From positions 1 through 64,000 of the forward strand of contig NZ_JALEGS010000065.1 of assembly GCF_022763345.1 (NCBI RefSeq): a stretch of DNA of 64,000 nt, written 5' to 3'. The position numbers were made by a program, and so were the translations under genes. This stretch comes from Phaeodactylibacter sp. (GTDB lineage Bacteria > Bacteroidota > Bacteroidia > Chitinophagales > Saprospiraceae). Every line of letters starts with the position of its first letter. The stretch's first letter is position 1. The notes under the pieces were generated by a model. That model saw nothing but the letters and a program-made list of their open reading frames with translations, did not search any database and was not told where the DNA came from. This document shows, piece by piece, positions 7,318-15,440 of this stretch.

Positions 7318-9549
7318 CTAGCGCACCACCACCTCATCCACAAAAAACCAGGCGGGATACCCCACCCCGTAGTGCCAGGAAGGGCAAACCTTCACGCCTT
7401 CTATCTCTACCCGGATGTAGCGGGCGGAAACGGGCGCCGGCTGTTCTGACTTTACGCCCACAAACTTGACCTCCCGGGACCGGTCTTCCGGCAAGATCTC
7501 TTTGCCAAATGCCTCATAGGCGGCCCCATCTTCTGAGACAGTATAGGTGACACTTTTTGGCAATAAAATCCAGGCTCCGAGCTGATGCAGGAAGTCGGTT
7601 TCCACGGACTGTACCGGTTGCACTTTACCCAAGTCTACCACAAAGCTGCCATCCCTGCCTTCCCAGCCGATCCAGCTGTCGCCAAAGGTCGTTCCGCCGT
7701 AGAGCTCATCGGTTAGGGCTTCGGCGGCGCCTTTCAGGTACCCGGGAGAGGGTGGCGCTTCCCAGATAACTTTTGCAACTGCTGCAAGGTTGCCCTCCGG
7801 TTTCCGCAGGTAGCGCTCCCGGTAAAGCCGGCAGTAGTCACCCGGGGCGTTATTGCGCTCGTTTAAGGTCTTCACCCCGTAGCGGACGGTGCGGGCGGCA
7901 AAGGTATCGAGCATAACGTTCAGGCGGACTGGGTCACGTTCAGGCATCGTGCGGGCAATCTCGAGCTCAGCATACTGCAGCGGCAGGCGGGAACGTCTCA
8001 CCCTGCGCAACAATTCAGGGTGATCTTCAATTGCCCGTTCTGCCTGGTCAAAAAGTTTATTATAACGGGAGCGAAGGCGGGGACGCAACATGCCATCTTT
8101 ATGCGAGACCGGCGTATCATAAATCCAGAGTGGAATATCATTAGAAAGCAGGGCTGCTTCCAGCATCTTCTGATATTGGTACAGATGAGGCGCGGCCGCC
8201 CCGTAGTAGCCTTCCATAAATTCCAGCATCAGGCTATCCGCATTTTGATAGGGGTTCCAGAGCAGGCGCGAGAGCATATAGGCCCGCAGCTCAGAAAAGT
8301 CTTCTCCCCGCTTGCCTCCAACCTGTGCAAAATGCATTCGGACATTATGCCGGTGAAACAGCTCCATGTTGGGCTGCAATATGTGAAAGTTGGGAAAAGG
8401 AGCCACCAGGTTATCAAAATTGATCCCGTAATCCCAGACGAAAATATTGTCTGAAATCTCCGCCCAGCCTTTGAGGGCCTTCACGAAATCCTGCCCTGTG
8501 GCATTATCGGTCAGGGGCACTTCCCGCTTGGCATCTATGCTGCACAGCATAATGTTGACATTCGAACGGGGCTTGAGGTGCCTGGGCGGATGCATGCTGT
8601 ACAGGTAGGCCAGCGTGGAAATGGTCTTGTCGGGGAATCGGTCCGCCAGTTGATTAACAAAGTGGATGAGCGTACCGCTTGGGCTACCTTCCCGCTCATC
8701 TATCGCCGTACAATTGTCACAGGTACAATAGGTGAAGTTCCCATCGTTCTGGCTTACAGAAATAATATCGTGCTCCGGGTGGGCCTTAAATATCGAGTCC
8801 AGCTGCTGCGTTACGCGCTCCAATACCTCGCTGTTGGTCAGGCACCATTGACTCGCCTTGCCGGGCTGCCGTTGGCCCTTGATCAGGGAGTAGAACTCCG
8901 GATGGCTTTCGCCAAACTGATCAGAAGGCAACAGCCGGTCGAAGGTGTGTACCCACAGATTGCCGGCAAAGGCTTCGCCCGGTGCTTCCAGACGGAACCA
9001 GTACTTGTAGACGGGGTCTTCCAGGCCGTAGCTGAAGGTCTGACGATAAGTAAAGGCAGGATGGTCCTCCAGGCTCATCGCAGGCAGATGGATATCCGCC
9101 TGTTGCGTCAAGGTGTAGGCCTCTTTTGCAAAGTAGTCCATCCCCAAAAAGTCATCCAGCAAGGTAACTGCCGCGTACACGCTACCGTTGCCACCGCCGC
9201 TAAGCAGACGCAAGTAGCCGTCTCTGGTATGGATCAAAAAGCCATCTTCCACCAGGCTGTCCATCACAGCGGGCGGATTGCTCCAGCTATCTATCTGAAA
9301 TGCGCCAATCAACACATCACCAGGGCGGGCTCCGGAGGCACTTCGAAAGTCCTGAACGGGCAGTTCTGCCCCACTCATCTCACCAATAAACCGCTGCAAC
9401 AGTACCGCAGCCATGGAATCGGCCGCAATGTTCTGATCAATAATGATACGGCCCTTCGGCTGTCCATGCTCTACCAATTGCACCTGCGCACCACACCAAG
9501 CGGGTAACAGGCACAGCCCGATCCACCAAAAACGAATTATCCTGTCCAT
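7318..9549 (-). CDS. DUF4838 protein (glycosidase-like) with C-terminal discoidin-type domain
   Basis: After a signal peptide (WIGLCLLPAWCGAQ) comes an alpha/beta domain like the N-terminal domain of family 20/67 glycosidases (about residues 25-150, with GGGNGSVYAAVTLLDDFLG). Then follows the DUF4838 region with HPEFYSLI, WCLTNSEVL, SVSQNDGNFTYCTCDNC and the downstream LAYLYSMHPPR. The last 140 residues resemble a chitobiase-type/F5-8-type C carbohydrate-binding fold (VDLGKVQPVQSVETDFL, ARYIRVEIEG). DUF4838 is distantly related to alpha-glucuronidases, so it probably acts on polysaccharides at the cell surface or periplasm; catalysis is not proven. An in-frame ATG at 9579 would add 10 residues before the signal peptide. 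Confidence 0.75.
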   Translation of the reverse strand: MDRIIRFWWIGLCLLPAWCGAQVQLVEHGQPKGRIIIDQNIAADSMAAVLLQRFIGEMSGAELPVQDFRSASGARPGDVLIGAFQIDSWSNPPAVMDSLVEDGFLIHTRDGYLRLLSGGGNGSVYAAVTLLDDFLGMDYFAKEAYTLTQQADIHLPAMSLEDHPAFTYRQTFSYGLEDPVYKYWFRLEAPGEAFAGNLWVHTFDRLLPSDQFGESHPEFYSLIKGQRQPGKASQWCLTNSEVLERVTQQLDSIFKAHPEHDIISVSQNDGNFTYCTCDNCTAIDEREGSPSGTLIHFVNQLADRFPDKTISTLAYLYSMHPPRHLKPRSNVNIMLCSIDAKREVPLTDNATGQDFVKALKGWAEISDNIFVWDYGINFDNLVAPFPNFHILQPNMELFHRHNVRMHFAQVGGKRGEDFSELRAYMLSRLLWNPYQNADSLMLEFMEGYYGAAAPHLYQYQKMLEAALLSNDIPLWIYDTPVSHKDGMLRPRLRSRYNKLFDQAERAIEDHPELLRRVRRSRLPLQYAELEIARTMPERDPVRLNVMLDTFAARTVRYGVKTLNERNNAPGDYCRLYRERYLRKPEGNLAAVAKVIWEAPPSPGYLKGAAEALTDELYGGTTFGDSWIGWEGRDGSFVVDLGKVQPVQSVETDFLHQLGAWILLPKSVTYTVSEDGAAYEAFGKEILPEDRSREVKFVGVKSEQPAPVSARYIRVEIEGVKVCPSWHYGVGYPAWFFVDEVVVR

Positions 9550-9649
9550 CAATAAAAATTTAAACCTTCGCTTGCTCAAAGAATAAACTTACAATTTTTC
9601 GCTCAAAAGCAGGCTTACCCTATCTTGCCACCCTAAAATTAATCAACCT

Positions 9650-10720
9650 GTGAAGACCATAGCTGTTATCTGCGGGGGGCAATCCCCGGAACACGAAATA
9701 TCTGTCCGTTCTGCAAAAAACATACTGGCCGCAATCCGCCGGGACCGTTTTCAAGTTGTGCTTATTGGGATTGACAGAGCAGGGCGGTGGCGGCTGCAGG
9801 AAGAAGGCAGCCTGGGGCGCTTTGTTGGAGAAGCCGGGCCTGAGCTGGCCATTATTCCGGGTAAAAGTACCGGGCAATTCCTCCGTTTGGATACGCTTCA
9901 GCCTCTTTCGCCCCAGCCTGATGCCGCCTTTATGATCGTGCACGGGCCTACAGGTGAGGACGGGGTTTTGCAAGGACTACTCCGTACCCTCGACCTTCCA
10001 TTTGTAGGGCCAGATGTGCTTGGCTCTGCCGTATCAATGGACAAAGACGTGGCGAAACGGCTACTCCGGCAGGCAGGCGTCAGAGTGGCGCAGGATATTG
10101 TTATCCGCAGGGGAGAGGCAGGGCAATGGACCTATGAACAAGTCACCGCCAAACTGGGCAGCCCGGTGTTTATCAAGCCTGCCAATATGGGGTCTTCCGT
10201 AGGCGTACACAAAGTGAGCCGGGCGGAGCAGTTTGAAGACGCGGTGGCAGATGCGTTACTTTACGACCAAAAAGTCCTGATCGAAGAAATGATTAAAGGC
10301 AGGGAGGTCGAATGCGCTATCCTGGGCAATGAAACCCCAAAAGCCACTGAGGTTGGCGAAATCATTACCCCTGAAGAATATTCCTTTGATGCCAAGTATG
10401 AAGATCCTGACACGGCAAAACTGCTGATCCCCACGGAAGTCAGACCGGAAGAGCTGCCGCGCCTTCAAGCCATTGCATTGAGCGCTTTTAAAGCACTGGA
10501 ATGTGAAGTGATGGCGCGCGTGGATATGTTCCTGACGCCCGAAGGCGACATTTACGTCAACGAAGTCAACACGCTGCCCGGATTTACGGATATCAGCATG
10601 TACCCTCAGCTCTGGGAAGCAGCGGGGCTCAGCTACTCAGGCCTGATCGAGCGGTTGCTGGAGCTTGCCCAACAGCGGCACCAAAGGCGCAAAGCCCTGA
10701 AAACAGATTTCCGGCCCTAG
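9650..10720 (+). CDS. ddl: D-alanine--D-alanine ligase
   Basis: This cytoplasmic ATP-grasp enzyme makes D-Ala-D-Ala for peptidoglycan. The N-terminus VICGGQSPEHEISVRSA carries the glycine loop, SPEHEVS-like serine and glutamate that bind the first D-Ala. FIKPANMGSSVGVHKV is the ATP/phosphate loop, and VNEVNTLPGFTDISMYPQLW is the metal-binding end with the Asn-Thr-x-Pro-Gly-Phe motif. Length of 356 residues is normal. Translation seems to begin at the GTG at 9650, because KTIAVICGGQ follows directly. Its TAG overlaps the stop codon of the convergent RidA-family gene by 4 bases. Confidence 0.93.
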   Translation: MKTIAVICGGQSPEHEISVRSAKNILAAIRRDRFQVVLIGIDRAGRWRLQEEGSLGRFVGEAGPELAIIPGKSTGQFLRLDTLQPLSPQPDAAFMIVHGPTGEDGVLQGLLRTLDLPFVGPDVLGSAVSMDKDVAKRLLRQAGVRVAQDIVIRRGEAGQWTYEQVTAKLGSPVFIKPANMGSSVGVHKVSRAEQFEDAVADALLYDQKVLIEEMIKGREVECAILGNETPKATEVGEIITPEEYSFDAKYEDPDTAKLLIPTEVRPEELPRLQAIALSAFKALECEVMARVDMFLTPEGDIYVNEVNTLPGFTDISMYPQLWEAAGLSYSGLIERLLELAQQRHQRRKALKTDFRP

Positions 10721-11139
10721 CCTTCCACCACCGCAATGCATTTCAGTTCAATGGCAATAGGCGTTGGCAGGCTGTCAATACCGACGGTGGTACGGCAGGG
10801 CTGATGGTCTTTGAAGTACTCGGCGTACACCCGGTTGTAGGTGTGGAAGTCCCGCTTCATGTCCGTAAGAAAAACCGTCACATCCACTAAGTCTTCCCAT
10901 TCAGCGCCACTGTCCTCCAACACCCGCCGGACATTCTGAAATACAGAATGGCACTGCGCTTCAAAATCAAACCGCGTGTAGTTGCCACTTGAGGACCGCT
11001 CCAACCCCGGCACACCATCCGTCTTCGGGTCCCTGGGGCCTATCCCTGACAAAAACAGCAAATTGCCCACCCGCCGGGCGTGCGGATAAAGCCCTACCGG
11101 TTTGGGCGCACTACCTGCGTCAAATTTTTCAGAAGCCAT
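10717..11139 (-). CDS. RidA/YjgF/UK114-family protein (imine or aminomuconate deaminase type)
   Basis: The 140-residue protein shows the family fold and signature: GNLLFLSGIGPRDP near residue 28, QCHSVFQNVRRVLEDSGAEWEDLVDVTVFLTD in the centre, and CRTTVGIDSLPTPIAIELKCIAV at the end, including the Arg and Glu that contact the substrate carboxylate. RidA proteins hydrolyse reactive enamine/imine intermediates; some close relatives are 2-aminomuconate deaminases of the kynurenine route. Kynureninase lies 30 kb away, so that link is only a possibility. It follows fadD in the same direction, separated by a terminator hairpin. Confidence 0.85.
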   Translation of the reverse strand: MASEKFDAGSAPKPVGLYPHARRVGNLLFLSGIGPRDPKTDGVPGLERSSSGNYTRFDFEAQCHSVFQNVRRVLEDSGAEWEDLVDVTVFLTDMKRDFHTYNRVYAEYFKDHQPCRTTVGIDSLPTPIAIELKCIAVVEG

Positions 11140-11152
11140 GCTTTATGCTTTA

Positions 11153-11193
11153 GAAAAAACAGCCTGGCCTTGCCGTGAAACGGACCGGGCTGT
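11153..11193 (-). terminator. Terminator behind fadD
   Basis: ACAGCC (11159-11164) pairs with GGCTGT (11188-11193), extended by partial inner pairing. On the minus strand the stem is followed by TTTTTT (the A run at 11153-11158). It starts 12 bases after the fadD stop and lies before the RidA-family gene. Confidence 0.7.
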
Positions 11194-11204
11194 CTACGTA
11201 TTTA

Positions 11205-12875
11205 TTAATTCTTTGCTTCATCCCTGAGCTCGCGCCGCAGGATCTTGCCTACATTCGTTTTAGGCAGCTCCTTGCGGAACTCCACCTGCTTAGGCACTTT
11301 GTAGCCGGTCAGCTCGCCCCGGCAGTACTCGATCAGTTCTTTTTCCTTAAGGCTGTTGTCTTTACGGACGACAAAAACCTTGACCACTTCGCCCGATTTA
11401 TCATCTGGTAAGCCAACGGCCGCACATTCCAGGACTTTGGGATGAGAAGCCACCACTTCTTCCACCTCATTCGGGTATACATTGAAGCCCGATACCAAGA
11501 TCATATCCTTTTGGCGGTCTACGATCTGCATGAACCCATCTTCGTCGAGCACCGCGATGTCACCAGTGCAAAGCCATCCATCCACAAGTGTTTTATTGGT
11601 CTCATCCGGGCGGTTGTAGTAGCCTTTCATAACCTGTGGCCCCTTGACCTGCAACTCGCCAGGCTGATTATAGCCCAGCACATTGCCCTGCTGATCCACG
11701 ATGCGGACATCGGTAGAGGAGACTGGCAAGCCAATCGTACCAATACGGCCGGTATTATCGAGCGGGTTCACACTCACTACAGGAGAGGATTCCGTCATGC
11801 CATAGCCTTCGGAAAGCTGGCAGCCGGTTACTTTCTGCCATGCTTCTGCTACGGAGCGCTGCACCGCCATGCCCCCCCCAACGGTAACCTTGAGCGTGCT
11901 GAAATCTACGGAGCTAAAATCTTTATGGTTGATCAGCGCATTGAAGAGCGTATTCACCCCTGTAACGAGCGTGACCGGATAGTCCTTCATAGCTTTGATA
12001 ACGGAAGGCAGGTCCCGGGCATTCGTCACGAGCACGTTGGTGGTACCGATGCTCATCAAAGCCAGGCAGTTGACCGAAAAGGCAAAGATGTGGTACATGG
12101 GCAATGGATTGAGCGCGACCTCTTCGCCCTCCTTGAGGAAAGGCATCATCCAGGCCCGTATCTGCTGCATATTGGCAATGAGGTTGCGGTTGGTCAGCAT
12201 CGCTCCTTTAGCCACGCCGGTAGTACCGCCAGTGTATTGTAGCAGGATGACATCCTCGGCATTCCCCTTATGCTGCTTGAGGGTAAACCGCTTGCCCTGC
12301 TTCAGCGCATCCGAAAAACTAACCGTATTCGGGATATCGAATGCCGGCACCATTTTTTTGATGTTTCGGACTACGAAGTTGACGATATGCTTTTTGGGAA
12401 AGCCCAGCATTTCTCCAATGCTCGTAGTGATAACTGTTGTGATATTGGTATCACCAATGATTTTCTCCAGGTTAGAGGCAAAGTTCTCGGCAATAACAAT
12501 GGCCTTCGCTCCGGAATCCGTAAACTGATGCCGCATTTCTCTCGGTGTGTAGAGCGGATTGGTATTGACCACAATAAGCCCTGCCCGCAGCGCACCGAAA
12601 AGCGCAATGGGATACTGCAGGAGGTTGGGCATCATGAGCGCGATTTTGTCCCCTGGCTCCAAACCGCGGGAGTGCAGATAGGCTCCAAATGCTTTGGAAT
12701 GCTTATCGATTTCTGCAAAGGACAGCTCCTTCCCCATACAAGAGAAGGCCACCCGGCGGCTAAATTTTTTGAAAGTATCTTCGAACATTTCCACAAGGGT
12801 GGAATATTCATCAGGGTTGATGTTGGCAGGAACACCGCTTGGGTAATTCTTCAGCCACGGCCTTTGGTCACTCAT
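11205..12875 (-). CDS. fadD: Long-chain fatty acid--CoA ligase
   Basis: The 556-residue protein is an adenylate-forming enzyme that activates fatty acids to acyl-AMP and then acyl-CoA. Motif order is complete: LLQYTGGTTGVAKGAMLTN (P-loop-like A3), the A5 motif EGYGMTESSP, the A7 hinge-side motif WLCTGDIAVLDEDG, the FadD linker MQIVDRQKDMILVSGFNVYP and the catalytic lysine region PKTNVGKILRREL at the end. The N-terminal NLLQYPIALFGALRAG also fits FadD. It probably feeds beta-oxidation together with the acyl-CoA dehydrogenase near 36 kb, or membrane lipid synthesis. Confidence 0.92.
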   Translation of the reverse strand: MSDQRPWLKNYPSGVPANINPDEYSTLVEMFEDTFKKFSRRVAFSCMGKELSFAEIDKHSKAFGAYLHSRGLEPGDKIALMMPNLLQYPIALFGALRAGLIVVNTNPLYTPREMRHQFTDSGAKAIVIAENFASNLEKIIGDTNITTVITTSIGEMLGFPKKHIVNFVVRNIKKMVPAFDIPNTVSFSDALKQGKRFTLKQHKGNAEDVILLQYTGGTTGVAKGAMLTNRNLIANMQQIRAWMMPFLKEGEEVALNPLPMYHIFAFSVNCLALMSIGTTNVLVTNARDLPSVIKAMKDYPVTLVTGVNTLFNALINHKDFSSVDFSTLKVTVGGGMAVQRSVAEAWQKVTGCQLSEGYGMTESSPVVSVNPLDNTGRIGTIGLPVSSTDVRIVDQQGNVLGYNQPGELQVKGPQVMKGYYNRPDETNKTLVDGWLCTGDIAVLDEDGFMQIVDRQKDMILVSGFNVYPNEVEEVVASHPKVLECAAVGLPDDKSGEVVKVFVVRKDNSLKEKELIEYCRGELTGYKVPKQVEFRKELPKTNVGKILRRELRDEAKN

Positions 12876-13190
12876 AATTTTTTGTACTCTGGTTTTTTAC
12901 GTTTTGGTTATGCTTATCGCTGTACTTCAGGAGTGCCTAAAATAAGCAATTTGTACGCACTTTTTAGACAATGGCTCATTTATGATGGGCAACTCCCTTT
13001 CAGGACAAATAAAGTCTGCGTTTGTTCCATTCCCAAACTACCTTGCATAAGTTCTTAACTTACAAGGCTTTTTATTTTCATTTCCTGATTTATTGCAGTA
13101 CCTTTGCCCCGCTTAATGGGGGTGGTAAGTCTTTCCAAGATGTAAACACCCCGTTATTCATCCTATTTTTTAACCAAAAGCATTCTTTCA
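12876..13190. other. Divergent promoter region between fadD and rpsA
   Basis: This 315-base gap separates two divergent genes and has no credible ORF. A -7 box for rpsA is seen at 13099-13106. No equally good box for fadD was found. Confidence 0.5.
13099..13106 (+). promoter_or_regulatory. Promoter -7 element of rpsA
   Basis: TACCTTTG matches the Bacteroidota TAnnTTTG box exactly. Transcription would start near 13113 and give a leader of about 78 bases before the ATG at 13191. Confidence 0.6.
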
Positions 13191-15287
13191 ATGCTAGACG
13201 ACAAAGATCTCGAAAAAGAAGAAGGGCAAGAGCAAACGCCCGCTGAGCAGCAAGAGGAGACCACTCCCGCTGCAAAAAAAGAAGAAGAAACACAGGAGGA
13301 AACAGCTCCTGCTGCTGAAGAAGAATCAGCTGAAACAGAAGAATCAGCTGAAACAGAAGAAGAAACTACAGAAGAAGAAGTTGCTCCTGTAGCCGAAGCT
13401 GATGATGAAGACGCTGAGGACGAAAGCGAAGAAGACGAGGACGAAGAAGAGGAAGAAGAAGAGGAAGAGCCTGTTGTTGCAGAAACTGCACACGACGACT
13501 TCGACTGGTCTGCTGACCGCCGTTCTGGCCTCGCTTATTCTGAAGAGCAGCGCAAAGAGCTGACAAGCCAGTATGAGGAAACGCTGACTTCTGTCCTGGA
13601 AAACGAAATCGTTAAAGGTAAGGTAACCGCTATCAGCGATGGTGATGTGGTACTGGACATTGGCTTTAAGTCTGATGGCCTCGTTCCTACCTCTGAATTC
13701 CGCGACACGCCAGATCTCGCCCCCGGCGACCAAATCGACGTATACGTAGAACAGCAGGAGGATGCCCGTGGACAGCTGGTTCTATCCCGCCGCAAAGCTA
13801 AGCTGCTGCGTGCATGGGAGGACATCGTAGACTCCTACGAAAACGGCACTGTCATCAAAGGCACCGTCATCAGCAAAACCAAAGGTGGTCTTATCGTGGA
13901 CTGCAGTGGTTTGGAAACCTTCCTTCCTGGTTCTCAGATTGACATCAAGCCAATCATCGATTACGATTCATACGTTGGCAAGACCATGGAATTCAAAGTG
14001 GTTAAGATCAACGAGCAGATCAAAAACGCGGTGGTTTCTCACAAAGCACTCATCGAGAGCGATCTCGCCGAGCAGCGTGAAGCCATCATTGCCAGCCTCG
14101 AAAAAGGTCAGGTACTCGAAGGCCTCGTGAAGAACATCACCGACTTCGGTGCGTTCCTCGACCTTGGTGGCGTAGACGGCCTGCTGTACATCACGGATAT
14201 TTCCTGGGGCCGCATCAGCCACCCAAGCGAGGTGCTGTCGCTCAACCAGAAAATCAACGTGGTGGTGCTCGACTTTGACGAGAACAAGAAGCGGATTTCC
14301 CTGGGTCTGAAGCAGCTGCAGCCGCATCCTTGGTCAGTGCTCACTGAAGAAGTTAAAGAAGGTTCTACTGTCAAAGGTAAAATCGTTAACATCGAAGACT
14401 ACGGTGCATTCCTTGAAATTCAGCCGGGCGTAGAAGGCCTGATCCACGTATCTGAGGTAAGCTGGAGCAATCAGCCGATCAATGCCCGCGAGTACTTCAA
14501 GCTCAACCAGGAGTATGATGCCAAGATTGTGACCATTGACCGGGAAGACCGCAAGATGTCCCTTTCTATCAAGCAATTGTCTAAGGATCCCTGGAGCGAG
14601 ATTGAAAATAACTTCCCCGAGGGCAGCCGCCACACTGGTGAAGTGAAAAACCTCACCCCTTATGGCGTATTCGTCGAGCTTGAGGAAGGCATTGGTGGTA
14701 TGATCCATATTTCTGACCTTTCCTGGACCAAGCGATTCTCTCACCCATCTGAGTTTACAAAAGTGGGCGAGAACATCGACATCATGATCCTCGAAATCGA
14801 TAAGGACAACCGTAAACTCTCACTCGGCCACAAACAGCTGGAAGAGAACCCATGGGATACGTTCGAGAATGTATTCCCGGTAGGCTCTTACCACGAAGGC
14901 ACCATCGTCCGCCGCGACGACCGTGGAGCGATTGTGCAGATGCCATACGGCCTGGAAGCTTTCGCCCCCATCAAGCACATCCGTAAAGAGGATGGTCAGC
15001 TTGCTGAGGTAGACGAAACACTGACCGTAAAGGTGATTGAGTTCAACCGTGATGACAAGCGTATTCTGGTTTCTCACATGCGCTACCTTGATGACATCCG
15101 CCGCGAAGCGAAGGATGAAGTACGCAAAGAGAAGCAGGAAGAGCGCAAGCAGACTCGTCAGGCCGTTAAGAAGCAGCAGTCTACCGTTGAGAAATCCACA
15201 CTGGGCGACCTCGACGTGTTCAGCCAGCTGAAAGATCAGCTTGAGGACAATGACGATACCGACAATAAGAGCGATGATGACAAGTAA
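13191..15287 (+). CDS. rpsA: 30S ribosomal protein S1 with long acidic N-terminal extension
   Basis: The protein (698 residues) has six S1 RNA-binding repeats, beginning near residues 140, 225, 305, 390, 480 and 565. The third to fifth are the most typical (VKNITDFGAFLDLGGVDGLLYITDISW; GKIVNIEDYGAFLEI; GEVKNLTPYGVFVEL), and each ends with an RISLGLKQL-type strand. The first 105 residues are almost entirely Glu, Asp, Ala, Gln and Thr, which explains the length above the 550-600 of typical S1. S1 helps mRNAs load on the ribosome; in Bacteroidota, where Shine-Dalgarno sites are little used, its role may be larger. It has its own promoter and terminator, so it is monocistronic. Confidence 0.95.
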   Translation: MLDDKDLEKEEGQEQTPAEQQEETTPAAKKEEETQEETAPAAEEESAETEESAETEEETTEEEVAPVAEADDEDAEDESEEDEDEEEEEEEEEPVVAETAHDDFDWSADRRSGLAYSEEQRKELTSQYEETLTSVLENEIVKGKVTAISDGDVVLDIGFKSDGLVPTSEFRDTPDLAPGDQIDVYVEQQEDARGQLVLSRRKAKLLRAWEDIVDSYENGTVIKGTVISKTKGGLIVDCSGLETFLPGSQIDIKPIIDYDSYVGKTMEFKVVKINEQIKNAVVSHKALIESDLAEQREAIIASLEKGQVLEGLVKNITDFGAFLDLGGVDGLLYITDISWGRISHPSEVLSLNQKINVVVLDFDENKKRISLGLKQLQPHPWSVLTEEVKEGSTVKGKIVNIEDYGAFLEIQPGVEGLIHVSEVSWSNQPINAREYFKLNQEYDAKIVTIDREDRKMSLSIKQLSKDPWSEIENNFPEGSRHTGEVKNLTPYGVFVELEEGIGGMIHISDLSWTKRFSHPSEFTKVGENIDIMILEIDKDNRKLSLGHKQLEENPWDTFENVFPVGSYHEGTIVRRDDRGAIVQMPYGLEAFAPIKHIRKEDGQLAEVDETLTVKVIEFNRDDKRILVSHMRYLDDIRREAKDEVRKEKQEERKQTRQAVKKQQSTVEKSTLGDLDVFSQLKDQLEDNDDTDNKSDDDK

Positions 15288-15319
15288 GTAAAAGCGGTCA
15301 TTTAACGCTTAAGCAGATA

Positions 15320-15356
15320 AAGACCTGCAGCCCTTCGGGCTGTGGGTCTTTTTTTT
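15320..15356 (+). terminator. Strong terminator after rpsA
   Basis: AAGACC-TG-CAGCCC pairs with GGGCTG-TG-GGTCTT around a TTC(G) loop, followed by a run of eight T. It lies 33 bases after the stop codon. Confidence 0.9.
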
Positions 15357-15440
15357 GTTATTGAAAAATATTATTTTGTAGCATGCTCTGAACCAGACAT
15401 CTAACCTAAACAATAACACATCCACTAAAATCTGATCAAG

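Noticed and set aside
11442..13058. Plus-strand frames of 177-266 codons opposite fadD
   Set aside because: No recognisable domain, while fadD is complete on the minus strand.
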